Assembly (NCBI GenBank): GCA_018398585.1
Contig: JAGTTD010000001.1
Coordinates: 7,876,501-7,940,500 of the forward strand
DNA length: 64,000 nucleotides
Direction of reading: 5' to 3'
Source of the DNA: Simmondsia chinensis
Lineage: Eukaryota > Streptophyta > Magnoliopsida > Caryophyllales > Simmondsiaceae
Below, in pieces: positions 42,301-53,489 of this stretch. Every line of letters begins with the position of its first letter. Within the stretch, counting starts at the first letter, position 1. The position numbers and the translations under genes were made by a program. The notes beneath the pieces were generated by a model that had not been told where the DNA came from, searched no databases, and saw only the letters and a program-made list of their open reading frames with translations.

Positions 42301-45300
42301 TATATGTTGTTTTATCTTACCCAGCCTTGATGGCTGGGGGCTTCTTAGTTAACGTTAATTAGTTCTTTTCCGTAGTTTAATGTTTTATTTTATCTTACCC
42401 AGCCTTGAAGGCCGGGGGCTTGCCAGTTAACGTTACTTAGTTCATTTCCTTAGTTTTATGTGTTGTTCTATCTTACCCAACCTTGACGGCTAGGGCCTTG
42501 CTAGTTAATATTACTTAGTTCTTTTCCTTAGTTTTATGTGTTGCTTTAACTTACCCAGCCTTGCGAGTTAACGTTTCTTAATTCTTTTCCTTAGTTTTAT
42601 GTGTTGTTTTATCTTACCTAACCTTGACGTCTGGGGGCTTACTGGTTAACTTGACTTAGTTCTTTTCCTTCGTTTTATGTGTAGTTTCATCTTACCTGGC
42701 CTTGACGGCTGGGGGTTTGTTACTTAACCTAATCAGTTCTTTTCCTTCATTTTATGTGTTGTTCCATCTTACCCAGCCTTGACGGCTGGGGGGTTGTTAG
42801 TTAACGTTACTTAGTTCTTTTCCTAAGTTTAATGTGTTCTTGTATCTTACCCAGCCTTGACGGCTGGGGGCTTGTTTGTTAACGTAATTAGTTCTTTTCC
42901 TTAGTTTTATGTGTTGTTCCATCTTACCCAGCCTTGACGGCTGGGGGGTTGTTAGTTAACGTTACTTAGTTCTTTTCCTCAGTTTTATGTGTTGTTTTAT
43001 CTTACCCAGCCTTGACGGCTGGGGGCCTTGCTAGTTAACGCTAAATAGTTCTTTTCTTTAGTTTTATGTGTTGTTCTATCTTACCCAGCCTTGACGGATG
43101 GGGGGCTCGCTAGTTAACGTTACTTAGTTCTTTTCCATACTTTTATTTGTTGTTCTATCTTACCCAGCCTTGACCGCTGGGGGCTTGCTAGTTAACGTTA
43201 CTTAGTTCTTTTCCTTAGTTTTATGTGTTGTTCTATCTTACCCAGCCTTGACGGCTGGGGGCTTGTTAGTTAACGTTACTTAGTTCTTTTCCTTCATTTT
43301 ATGGGTTGTTTAATCATACCCAGCCTTGACGGCTGGGGGATTGTTTGTTAACGTTACTTAGTTCTTTTCCTTAGTTTCAGGTGTCGTTCTATCTTACCCG
43401 GCCTTGACTGCTGCGGGCTTGTTAGTTAGCGTTACTTAGTTCTTTTCCTTAGTTTTATGTATTGTTCTATCTTACCCAGCCTTGACGGCTGGGAGGCTTG
43501 CTAGTTAACGTTACTTAATTCTTTCCCTTAGTTTTATCTGTCGTTTGATCTTACCCAGCCTTTACGGCCGCCGGGGGGGGGGGGGGGGGGGGGGGGCTTG
43601 CTTGTTAACTTTACTTAGTTCTTTTTCTTAGTTTTATGTGTTATTTTATCTTACCCAGCCTTGACCGTAGGGGGGCTTGTTAGTTAAAGTTACTTAGTTC
43701 TGTTCTTTAGTTTTATATGTTGTTTTATCTTACCCAGCCTTGATGGCTGGGGGCTTCTTAGTTAACGTTAATTAGTTCTTTTCCGTAGTTTAATGTTTTA
43801 TTTTATCTTACCCAGCCTTGAAGGCCGGGGGCTTGCCAGTTAACGTTACTTAGTTCATTTCCTTAGTTTTATGTGTTGTTCTATCTTACCCAACCTTGAC
43901 GGCTAGGGCCTTGCTAGTTAATATTACTTAGTTCTTTTCCTTAGTTTTATGTGTTGCTTTAACTTACCCAGCCTTGCGAGTTAACGTTTCTTAATTCTTT
44001 TCCTTAGTTTTATGTGTTGTTTTATCTTACCTAACCTTGACGTCTGGGGGCTTACTGGTTAACTTGACTTAGTTCTTTTCCTTCGTTTTATGTGTAGTTT
44101 CATCTTACCTGGCCTTGACGGCTGGGGGTTTGTTACTTAACCTAATCAGTTCTTTTCCTTCATTTTATGTGTTGTTCCATCTTACCCAGCCTTGACGGCT
44201 GGGGGGTTGTTAGTTAACGTTACTTAGTTCTTTTCCTAAGTTTAATGTGTTCTTGTATCTTACCCAGCCTTGACGGCTGGGGGCTTGTTTGTTAACGTAA
44301 TTAGTTCTTTTCCTTAGTTTTATGTGTTGTTCCATCTTACCCAGCCTTGACAGCTGGGGGGTTGTTAGTTAACGTTACTTAGTTCTTTTCCTCAGTTTTA
44401 TGTGTTGTTTTATCTTACCCAGCCTTGACGGCTGGGGGCCTTGCTAGTTAACGCTAAATAGTTCTTTTCTTTAGTTTTATGTGTTGTTCTATCTTACCCA
44501 GCCTTGACGGATGGGGGGCTCGCTAGTTAACGTTACTTAGTTCTTTTCCATACTTTTATTTGTTGTTCTATCTTACCCAGCCTTGACCGCTGGGGGCTTG
44601 CTAGTTAACGTTACTTAGTTCTTTTCCTTAGTTTTATGTGTTGTTCTATCTTACCCAGCCTTGACGGCTGGGGGCTTGTTAGTTAACGTTACTTAGTTCT
44701 TTTCCTTCATTTTATGGGTTGTTTAATCATACCCAGCCTTGACGGCTGGGGGATTGTTTGTTAACGTTACTTAGTTCTTTTCCTTAGTTTCAGGTGTCGT
44801 TCTATCTTACCCGGCCTTGACTGCTGCGGGCTTGTTAGTTAGCGTTACTTAGTTCTTTTCCTTAGTTTTATGTATTGTTCTATCTTACCCAGCCTTGACG
44901 GCTGGGAGGCTTGCTAGTTAACGTTACTTAATTCTTTCCCTTAGTTTTATCTGTCGTTTGATCTTACCCAGCCTTTACGGCCGCCGGGGGGGGGGGGGGG
45001 GGGGGCTTGCTTGTTAACTTTACTTAGTTCTTTTTCTTTGTTTTATGTGTTATTTTATCTTACCCAGCCTTGACCGCAGGGGGGCTTGTTAGTTAACGTT
45101 ACTTAGTTCTGTTCTTTAGTTTTATATGTTGTTTTATCTTACCCAGCCTTGACGGCTTGGGGCTTCTTAGTTAACGTTACTTAGTTCTTTTCCTTAGTTT
45201 AATGTCTTATTTTATCTTACCCAGCCTTGAAGGCCGGGGGCTTGCCAGTTAACGTTACTTAGTTCATTTCCTTAGTTTTATGTGTTGTTCTATCTTACCC

Positions 45301-46417
45301 AACCTTGACGGCTACGGCCTTGCTAGTTAATATTACTTAGTTCTTTTCCTTAGTTTTATGTGTTGCTTTAACTTACCCAGCCTTGCGAGTTAACGTTTCT
45401 TAATTCTTTTCCTTAGTTTTATGTGTTGTTTTATCTTACCTAACCTTGACGGCTGGGGGCTTACTGGTTAACTTGACTTAGTTCTTTTCCTTCGTTTTAT
45501 GTGTAGTTTCATCTTACCTGGCCTTGACGGCTGGGGGTTTGTTACTTAACCTAATCAGTTCTTTTCCTTCATTTTATGTGTTGTTCCATCTTACCCAGCC
45601 TTGACGGCTGGGGGGTTGTTAGTTAACGTTACTTAGTTCTTTTCCTAAGTTTTATGTGTTCTTGTATCTTACCCAGCCTTGACGGCTGGGGGCTTGTTTG
45701 TTAACGTAATTAGTTCTTTTCCTTAGTTTTATGTGTTGTTCCATCTTACCCAGCCTTGACGGCTGGGGGGTTGTTAGTTAATGTTACTTAGTTCTTTTCC
45801 TCAGTTTTATGTGTTGTTTTATCTTACCCAGCCTTGACGGCTGGGGGCCTTGCTAGTTAACGCTAAATAGTTCTTTTCTTTAGTTTTATGTGTTGTTCTA
45901 TCTTACCCAGCCTTGACGGATGGGGGGCTCGCTAGTTAACGTTACTTAGTTCTTTTCCATACTTTTATTTGTTGTTCTATCTTACCCAGCCTTGACCGCT
46001 GGGGGCTTGCTAGTTAACGTTACTTAGTTCTTTTCCTTAGTTTTATGTGTTGTTCTATCTTACCCAGCCTTGACGGCTGGGGGCTTGTTAGTTAACGTTA
46101 CTTAGTTCTTTTCCTTCATTTTATGTGTTGTTTTATCATACCCAGCCTTGACGGCTGGGGGATTGTTTGTTAACGTTACTTAGTTCTTTTCCTTAGTTTC
46201 AGGTGTTGTTCTATCTTACCCAGCCTTGACTGCTGCGGGCTTGTTAGTTAGCGTTACTTAGTTCTTTTCCTTAGTTTTATGTATTGTTCTATCTTACCCA
46301 GCCTTGACGGCTGGGAGGCTTGCTAGTTAACGTTACTTAATTCTTTCCCTTAGTTTTATCTGTCGTTTGATCTTACCCAGCCTTTACGGCGGGGGGGGGG
46401 GGGGGGGGGGGGGGGGG
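39341..46417. repeat. Higher-order repeat 1: about 1.41-kb unit (18 monomers), five copies
   Basis: Copies: 40772-42183, 42184-43596, 43597-45005 and 45006-46417 are nearly identical; 39341-40771 is more diverged. Each ends with a monomer whose G run is expanded to 20-27 G. Landmarks recur in each copy, such as a monomer lacking about 19 bp (CAGCCTTGCGAGTTAACG) and one with CTTGACTGCTGCGGG. Confidence 0.93.
40747..40771. repeat. G run 1 (25 G) closing a higher-order unit
   Basis: An expanded G run after TTTACGGCCGCC. Equivalent runs: 42161-42183 (23), 43573-43596 (24), 44986-45005 (20) and 46391-46417 (27). Confidence 0.9.
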
Positions 46418-48203
46418 TGGGTCTTGCTGGTTAACTTTACTTAGTTCTTTTTCTTAGTTTTTTGTGTTGTTTTATCTTTCCCAGCCTTGACCGCAGGGGG
46501 GCTTGTTAGTTAACGTTACTTAGTTCTTTTCCTTAGTTTTATGTGTTGTTCTATCTTACCCAGCCTTGACGGCTGGGGGGCTTGTTAGCTAACGTTACTC
46601 AGTTCTTTTCTTTAGTTTTATGTGTTGTTCTATCTTTCCCAGCCTTGACGGTTGGGGGCTTGTCAGTTGACGTTACTTAGTTCTTTACCTTAGTTTAATG
46701 TGTTGTTTTATCTTACCCAGCCTTGAGGTCTGGGGGCTTGCAAGTTAACGTACTTAGTTCTTTTACTTAGATTTATTTGTTGTTCTATCTTACCCAGCCT
46801 TGATGGCTGGGGGCTTACTAGTTAACGTTACTTAGTTCTTTTCCTTAGTTTTATGTGTTGTTTTATCTTACCCAGCCTCGACGGCTGGGGGCTTGCTAGT
46901 TAACGTTACTTAGTTCTTTTCCTTAGTTTTATGTGTTGGTCTATCTTACCCATCTTTGATGGCTGGGGGCTTGCTAGTTAACGTTACTTAGTTCTTTTCC
47001 TTAGTTTTATGTGTAGTTCTATCTTACCCAGCCCTGACGGCTGGGGGCTTGCTAGTTAACGTTACTTAGTTCCTTTCCTTAGTTTTATATGTTGTTCTAT
47101 CTTACCCAGCCTTGACGGCTGGGGGCTTGCTAGTTAACGTTACTTGGTTCTATTCCCTTTTTTTATGTGTTGTTCTATATTACCCAGCCTTGACGGCTGG
47201 GGGCTTACTAGTTAACGTTACTTAGTACTTTTCCTAAGTTTTATGTGTTGTTCTGTCTTGCCCAGCCTTAACGGCTGGGGGCTTGCTAGTTCACGTTACT
47301 TAGTTCTTTTCCTTAGTTTTATGTGTTGTTCTATCTTACCCCGCCTTAACGGCTGAGGGCTTGCTAGTTAACGTTTCTCATTTCTTTTCCTTAGTTTTAT
47401 GTGTTGTTTTATCTTACCTAGCCTTGACCGTAGGGGGGCTTGTTGTTAACGTTACTTAGTTCTGTTCTTTAGTTTTATATGTTGTTTTATCTTTCCCAGG
47501 CTTTACGGCTGGGGGCTTGTTAGTTAACGTTACTTAGTTCTTTTCCTTAGTTTAATGTGTTGTTTTATCTTACCCAGCCTTGATGGCTGGGGGCTTGCTT
47601 GTTAACGTTACTTAGTTCTTTTCCATAGTTTTATTTGTTGTTCTATATTACCCAGCCTTGACGGCCGGGGGCTTGCTAGTAAACGTTACTTAGTTCTTTT
47701 CCTTGTTTTTTGTGTTGTTCTATCTTACCCAGCCTTGACGGCTGGGGGATTGCTAGTTAACGATACTTAGTTCTTTTCCTTAGTTTTATGTGTTGTTCTA
47801 TCTTACCCAGCCTTGACGGCTGGGGGCTTGCTAGTTAACGTTACTTAGTTCTTTTCCTTAGTTTTATGGTTTGTCCTATCTTACCCAGCTTTGACGGCTT
47901 GGGGCTTGCTAGTTAACGTTACTCATTTCTTTTCCTTAGTTTTATGTGTTGTTTTATCTTACCCAGCCTTGACCGCAGGGGAGCTTGTTAGTTAACGTTA
48001 CTTAGTCCTTTTCCTTAGTTTTATGTGTTGTTTCATCTTACCCAGCCTTGACGGCTGCGGTGTTTGTTAGTTAACTTTACTCAGTTCTTTTCTTTAGTTT
48101 TATGTGTTGTTTTATCTTTCCCAGCCTTGACGGCTGGGGGCTTGTCTGTTTACGTTACTTTGTTCTTTTCCTTAGTTTAATGTGTTGTTTTATCTTACCC
48201 AGC

Positions 48204-49140
48204 CTTGACGGCTGGGGGCTTGCTAGTTAACGTTACTAAGTTCCTTTCCTTAGTTTTATGTGTTGTTCTATCTTACCCAACCTTGACGGCTGGGGGCTTG
48301 CTAGTTAACGTTACTTAGTTCTTTTCCCTTTTTTTATGTGTTGTTCTATATTACCCAGCCTTGACGGCTGGGGGCTTGCTAGTTAACGTTACTTAGTTCT
48401 TTTCCTTAGTTTTATTTGTTGTTCTATCTTACCCCGCCTTAACGGCTGGGGGCTTGCTAGTTAACGTTACTCATTTCTTTTCCTTAGTTTGATGTGTTGT
48501 TTTATCTTCCCCAGCCTTGACCGCAGGGGAGCTTGTTTGTTAATGTTACTTAGTTCTGTTCTTTAGTTTTATATGTTGTTTTATCTTAGCCAGCCTTGAC
48601 GGCTGGGGGCTTGTTAGTTAACGTAACTTAGTTCTTTTCCGTAGTTTAATGTGTTGTTTTATATTACCCAGCCTTGACGGCTGGGGGCTTGCTAGTTAAC
48701 GTTACTAAGTTCCTTTCCTTAGTTTTATGTGTTGTTCTATCTTACCCAACCTTGACGGCTGGGGGCTTGCTAGTTAACGTTACTTAGTTCTTTTCCCTTT
48801 TTTTATGTGTTGTTCTATATTACCCAGCCTTGACGGCTGGGGGCTTGCTAGTTAACGTTACTTAGTTCTTTTCCTTAGTTTTATTTGTTGTTCTATCTTA
48901 CCCCGCCTTAACGGCTGGGGGCTTGCTAGTTAACGTTACTCATTTCTTTTCCTTAGTTTGATGTGTTGTTTTATCTTCCCCAGCCTTGACCGCAGGGGAG
49001 CTTGTTTGTTAATGTTACTTAGTTCTGTTCTTTAGTTTTATATGTTGTTTTATCTTAGCCAGCCTTGACGGCTGGGGGCTTGTTAGTTAACGTAACTTAG
49101 TTCTTTTCCGTAGTTTAATGTGTTGTTTTATATTACCCAG
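48204..49140. repeat. Tandem duplication of a 469-bp (6-monomer) block
   Basis: The mark CGTTACTAAG starts at 48231 and again at 48700. The blocks between share every variant seen, including CCCTTTTTTTATGTG, CTTCCCCAGCC and CTTAGCCAGCC. Confidence 0.9.
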
Positions 49141-50080
49141 CCTTGACGGCTGGGGTCTTGCTAGTTAACATTACTTAGTTCTTTTCCTTAGTTTAATGTG
49201 TTGTTCTATCTTACCCAGCTTTGACGGCTGGGGACTTGCTCGTTAACGTTACTCATTTCTTTTCCGTTGTTTTATGTGTTGTTTTATCTTACCCAGCCTT
49301 GACCGCAGGGGAGCTTGTTAGTTAACGTTACTTAGTTCTGTTCTTTAGTTTTATATGTTGCTTTATCTTAACCAGCCTTGACGACTGGGGGCTTGTTAGT
49401 TAATATTACTTAGTTCTTTTCCGCAGTTTAATGTGTAGTTTTATCTTATCCAGCCTTGACGGCTGGGGGCTTGCCAGTTAACGTTACTTAGTTCTTTTCC
49501 CTAGTTTTATGTGTTGTTCTATCTTACCCAGCCTTGACGACTGGGGGCTTGCTAGTTGACGTTACTTAGATCTGTTCCTTAGTTTTATGTGTTGTTTTAT
49601 CTTGCCCAGCCTTGACCGCTGGGGGGCTGATTAGTTAACGTTACTTAGTTCTTTTCCTTAGTTTTATGTGTTATTCTATCTTACCCAGCCTTGACGGCTG
49701 GGGGGCCTGTTAGTTAACGTTACTCTGTTCTTTTCTTTAGTTTTATGTGTTGTTTTATCTTTCCCAGCCTTGACGGCTGGGGGCTTGTCAGTTGACGTTA
49801 CTTAGCTCTTTTCCTTAGTTTAATGTGTTGTTTGATCTTACCCAGCCTTGACCGCTGGGGGCTTGCAAGTTAACGTTACTTAGTTCTTTTCCTTAGTTCT
49901 ATTTGTTGTTCTATCTTACCCAGCCTTGACGGATGGGGGATTACTAGTTAACGTTACTTAGTTCTTTTCCTTAGTTTTATGTGTTGTTCTATCTTAACCA
50001 GCCTTGACGGCTGGGAGCTTGCTAGTTAACGTTACTTAGTTCTTTTCCTTAGTTTTATGTGTTGTTCTATCTTACCCAGC

Positions 50081-52576
50081 CTTGACGGCTGGGGCCTTGC
50101 TAGTTAACGTTAATTAGTTCTTTTCCTCACTTTTATGTGTTGTTCTATCTTACCCAGCCTTGACGGCTAGGGTCTTGCTAGTTAACGTTACTTAGTTCTT
50201 TTCCTTACTTTTATGTGTTGTTCTATCTTGCCCAGCCTTGCCGGCTGGGGGCTTGCTAGTTAACGTTACTTAGTTCTTTTCCTTAGTTTATGTGTTGTTC
50301 TATCTTACCCCGCCTTAACGGCTGGGGGCTTGCTAGTTAACGTTACTTAGATCTTTTCCTTAGTTTTATGCGTTGTTCTATCTTACCCAGCTTTGACGGC
50401 TGGGGGCTTGCTAGTTAACGTTACTTAGTTCTTTTCCTTAGTTTAATGTGTTGTTTTATCTTTCCCAGCCTTGACGGCTGGGGGCTTGTCCGTTGACGTT
50501 ACTTAGTTCTTTTCCTTAGTTTAATGTGTTGTTTTAACTTACCCAGCCTTGACGGCTGGGGGCTTGCAAGTTAATGTTACTTAGTTCTTTTCCTTCGTTT
50601 AATGTGTTGTTTTATCTTACCCAGCCTTGATGGCTGGGGGCTTGCTTGTTAACGTTACTTCGTTCTTTTCCTTTGTTTTATTTGTTGTTCTATATTACCC
50701 AGCCTTGACGGCCGGGGGCTTGGTAGTTAACGTTACTTAGTTCTTTTCCTTAGTTTTATGTGTTGTTCTATCTTACCCCGCCTTAACGGCCGGGGGCTTG
50801 CTAGTTAACGTTACTCATTTCTTTTCCTTAGTTTTATGTGTTGTTTTATCTTACCCAGCCTTGACCGCAGGGGGGCCTGATCGTTAACGTTACTTAGTTC
50901 TGTTCTTTAGTTTTATGTGTTGTTTTATCTTACCCAGCCTTGACGACTGGGGGCTTGTTAGTTAACATTACTTAGTTCTTTTCCGCAGTTTAATGTGTAG
51001 TTTTATCTTTTCCAGCCTTGACGGCTGGGGGCTTGGTAGTTAACGTTACTTAGTTCTTTTCCTTAGTTTTATGTGTTGTTCTGTCTTACCCAGCCTTGAC
51101 GGCTGGAGGCTTGCTAGTTAACATTACTTAGTTCTCTTCCTTAGTTTTATGTGTTATTCTATCTTACCCAGCCTCGACGGCTGGGGGCTTGCTAGTCAAC
51201 GTTAATTAATTCTTTTCCTTAGTTTTATGTGTTGTTCTATCTTACCCAGCCTTGACGACTGGGGGCTCGCTAGTTGATGTTACTTAGTTCTTTTCCTTAG
51301 TTTTATGTGTTGTTCTATCTTACCCAGCCTTGACGGCTGGGGCCTTGCTAGTTAACGTTAATTAGTTCTTTTCCTCACTTTTATGTGTTGTTCTATCTTA
51401 CCCAGCCTTGACGGCTAGGGTCTTGCTAGTTAACGTTACTTAGTTCTTTTCCTTACTTTTATGTGTTGTTCCATCTTGCCCAGCCTTGACGGCTGGGGGC
51501 TTGCTAGTTAACGTTACTTAGTTCTTTTCCTTAGTTTATGTGTTGTTCTATCTTACCCCGCCTTAACGGCTGGGGGCTTGCTAGTTAACGTTACTTAGAT
51601 CTTTTCCTTAGTTTTATGCGTTGTTCTATCTTACCCAGCTTTGACGGCTGGGGGCTTGCTAGTTAACGTTACTTAGTTCTTTTCCTTAGTTTAATGTGTT
51701 GTTTTATCTTTCCCAGCCTTGACGGCTGGGGGCTTGTCCGTTGACGTTACTTAGTTCTTTTCCTTAGTTTAATGTGTTGTTTTAACTTACCCAGCCTTGA
51801 CGGCTGGGGGCTTGCAAGTTAACGTTACTTAGTTCTTTTCCTTCGTTTAATGTGTTGTTTTATCTTACCCAGCCTTGATGGCTGGGGGCTTGCTTGTTAA
51901 CGTTACTTCGTTCTTTTCCTTTGTTTTATTTGTTGTTCTATATTACCCAGCCTTGACGGCCGGGGGCTTGGTAGTTAACGTTACTTAGTTCTTTTCCTTA
52001 GTTTTATGTGTTGTTCTATCTTACCCCGCCTTAACGGCCGGGGGCTTGCTAGTTAACGTTACTCATTTCTTTTCCTTAGTTTTATGTGTTGTTTTATCTT
52101 ACCCAGCCTTGACCGCAGGGGGGCTTGATCGTTAACGTTGCTTAGTTCTGTTCTTTAGTTTTATGTGTTGTTTTATCTTACCCAGCCTTGACGACTGGGG
52201 GCTTGTTAGTTAACATTACTTAGTTCTTTTCCGCAGTTTAATGTGTAGTTTTATCTTTTCCAGCCTTGACGGCTGGGGGCTTGGTAGTTAACGTTACTTA
52301 GTTCTTTTCCTTAGTTTTATGTGTTGTTCTATCTTACGCAGCCTTGACGGCTGGAGGCTTGCTAGTTAACATTACTTTGTTCTCTTCCTTAGTTTTATGT
52401 GTTATTCTATCTTACCCAGCCTCGACGGCTGGGGGCTTGCTAGTCAACGTTACTTAATTCTTTTCCTTAGTTTTATATGTTGTTCTATCTTACCCAGCCT
52501 TGACGACTGGGGGCTCGCTAGTTGATGTTACTTAGTTCTTTTCCTTAGTTTTATGTGTTGTTCTATCTTACCCAGC
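50081..52576. repeat. Higher-order repeat 2: 1248-bp unit (16 monomers), two copies
   Basis: CTTGACGGCTGGGGCCTTGC begins at 50081 and 51329, exactly 16 x 78 bp apart. Variants such as TTGTCCGTTGACG and ACGCAGTTTAATG recur in order. A related, more diverged copy lies at about 57886-59110. Confidence 0.9.
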
Positions 52577-53489
52577 CTTGACGGCTGGGGGCTTGCTAGT
52601 TAACGTTACTTAGTTCTTTTCCTTAGTTTTATGTGTTGTTCTATCTTACCCCGGCTTAATGGCTGGGGGCTTGCTAGTTAACGTTACTCATTTCTTTTCC
52701 TTAGTTTTATGTGTTGTTTGGTCTCACCCAGCCTTGACCGCCGGGGGGCTTATTAGTTAACGTTACTTAGTTCTTTTCCTTAGTTTTATGTGTTGTTCTA
52801 TCTTACCCAGCCTTGACGGCCGGGGGCTTGCTAGTTAACGTTACTTAGTTCTTTTCCTTAGTTTTATCTGTTGATCTATCTTACCCAGCCTTGACGGCTG
52901 GGGGCTTGCTGGTTAACGTCACTTAGTTCTTTTCCTTACTTTTATGTGTTGCTCTATCTTACCCAGCCTTGACGGCTAGGGGCTTGCTAGTAAACGTTAC
53001 TTAGTTCTTTTCCTTAGTTTTATGTGTTGTTCTATCTAGCCCAACTTTGACGGCTGGGGGCTTGCTAGTTAACGTTACTTAGTTCTTTTCCTTAGTTTTA
53101 TGTGTTGTTCTATCTTACCCCGCCTTAACGGCTGGGGGCTTGCTAGTTAACGTTAGTTCTTTTCCTTAGTTTTATGTGTATTTCTATCTTACCCAGCCTT
53201 GACGGCTGGGGGCTTGCTAGTTAACGTTACTTAGTACTTTTCCTTAGTTTTATGTGTTGTTCTATCTTACCCACCCTTGACGGTTGGGAGCTTGCTAGTT
53301 AACGTTACTTAGTTCTTTTCCTTACTTTTATGTGTTGTTCTATCTTACCCAGCCTTGACGGCTGGGGGCTTGCTAGTTAACGTTACTTAGTTCTTTTCCT
53401 TACTTTTATGTGTTGTTCTATCTTACCCATCCTTGACGGCTGGGGGCTTGCTAGTTAACGTTACTTAGTTCTTTTCCTTAGTTTTATAT

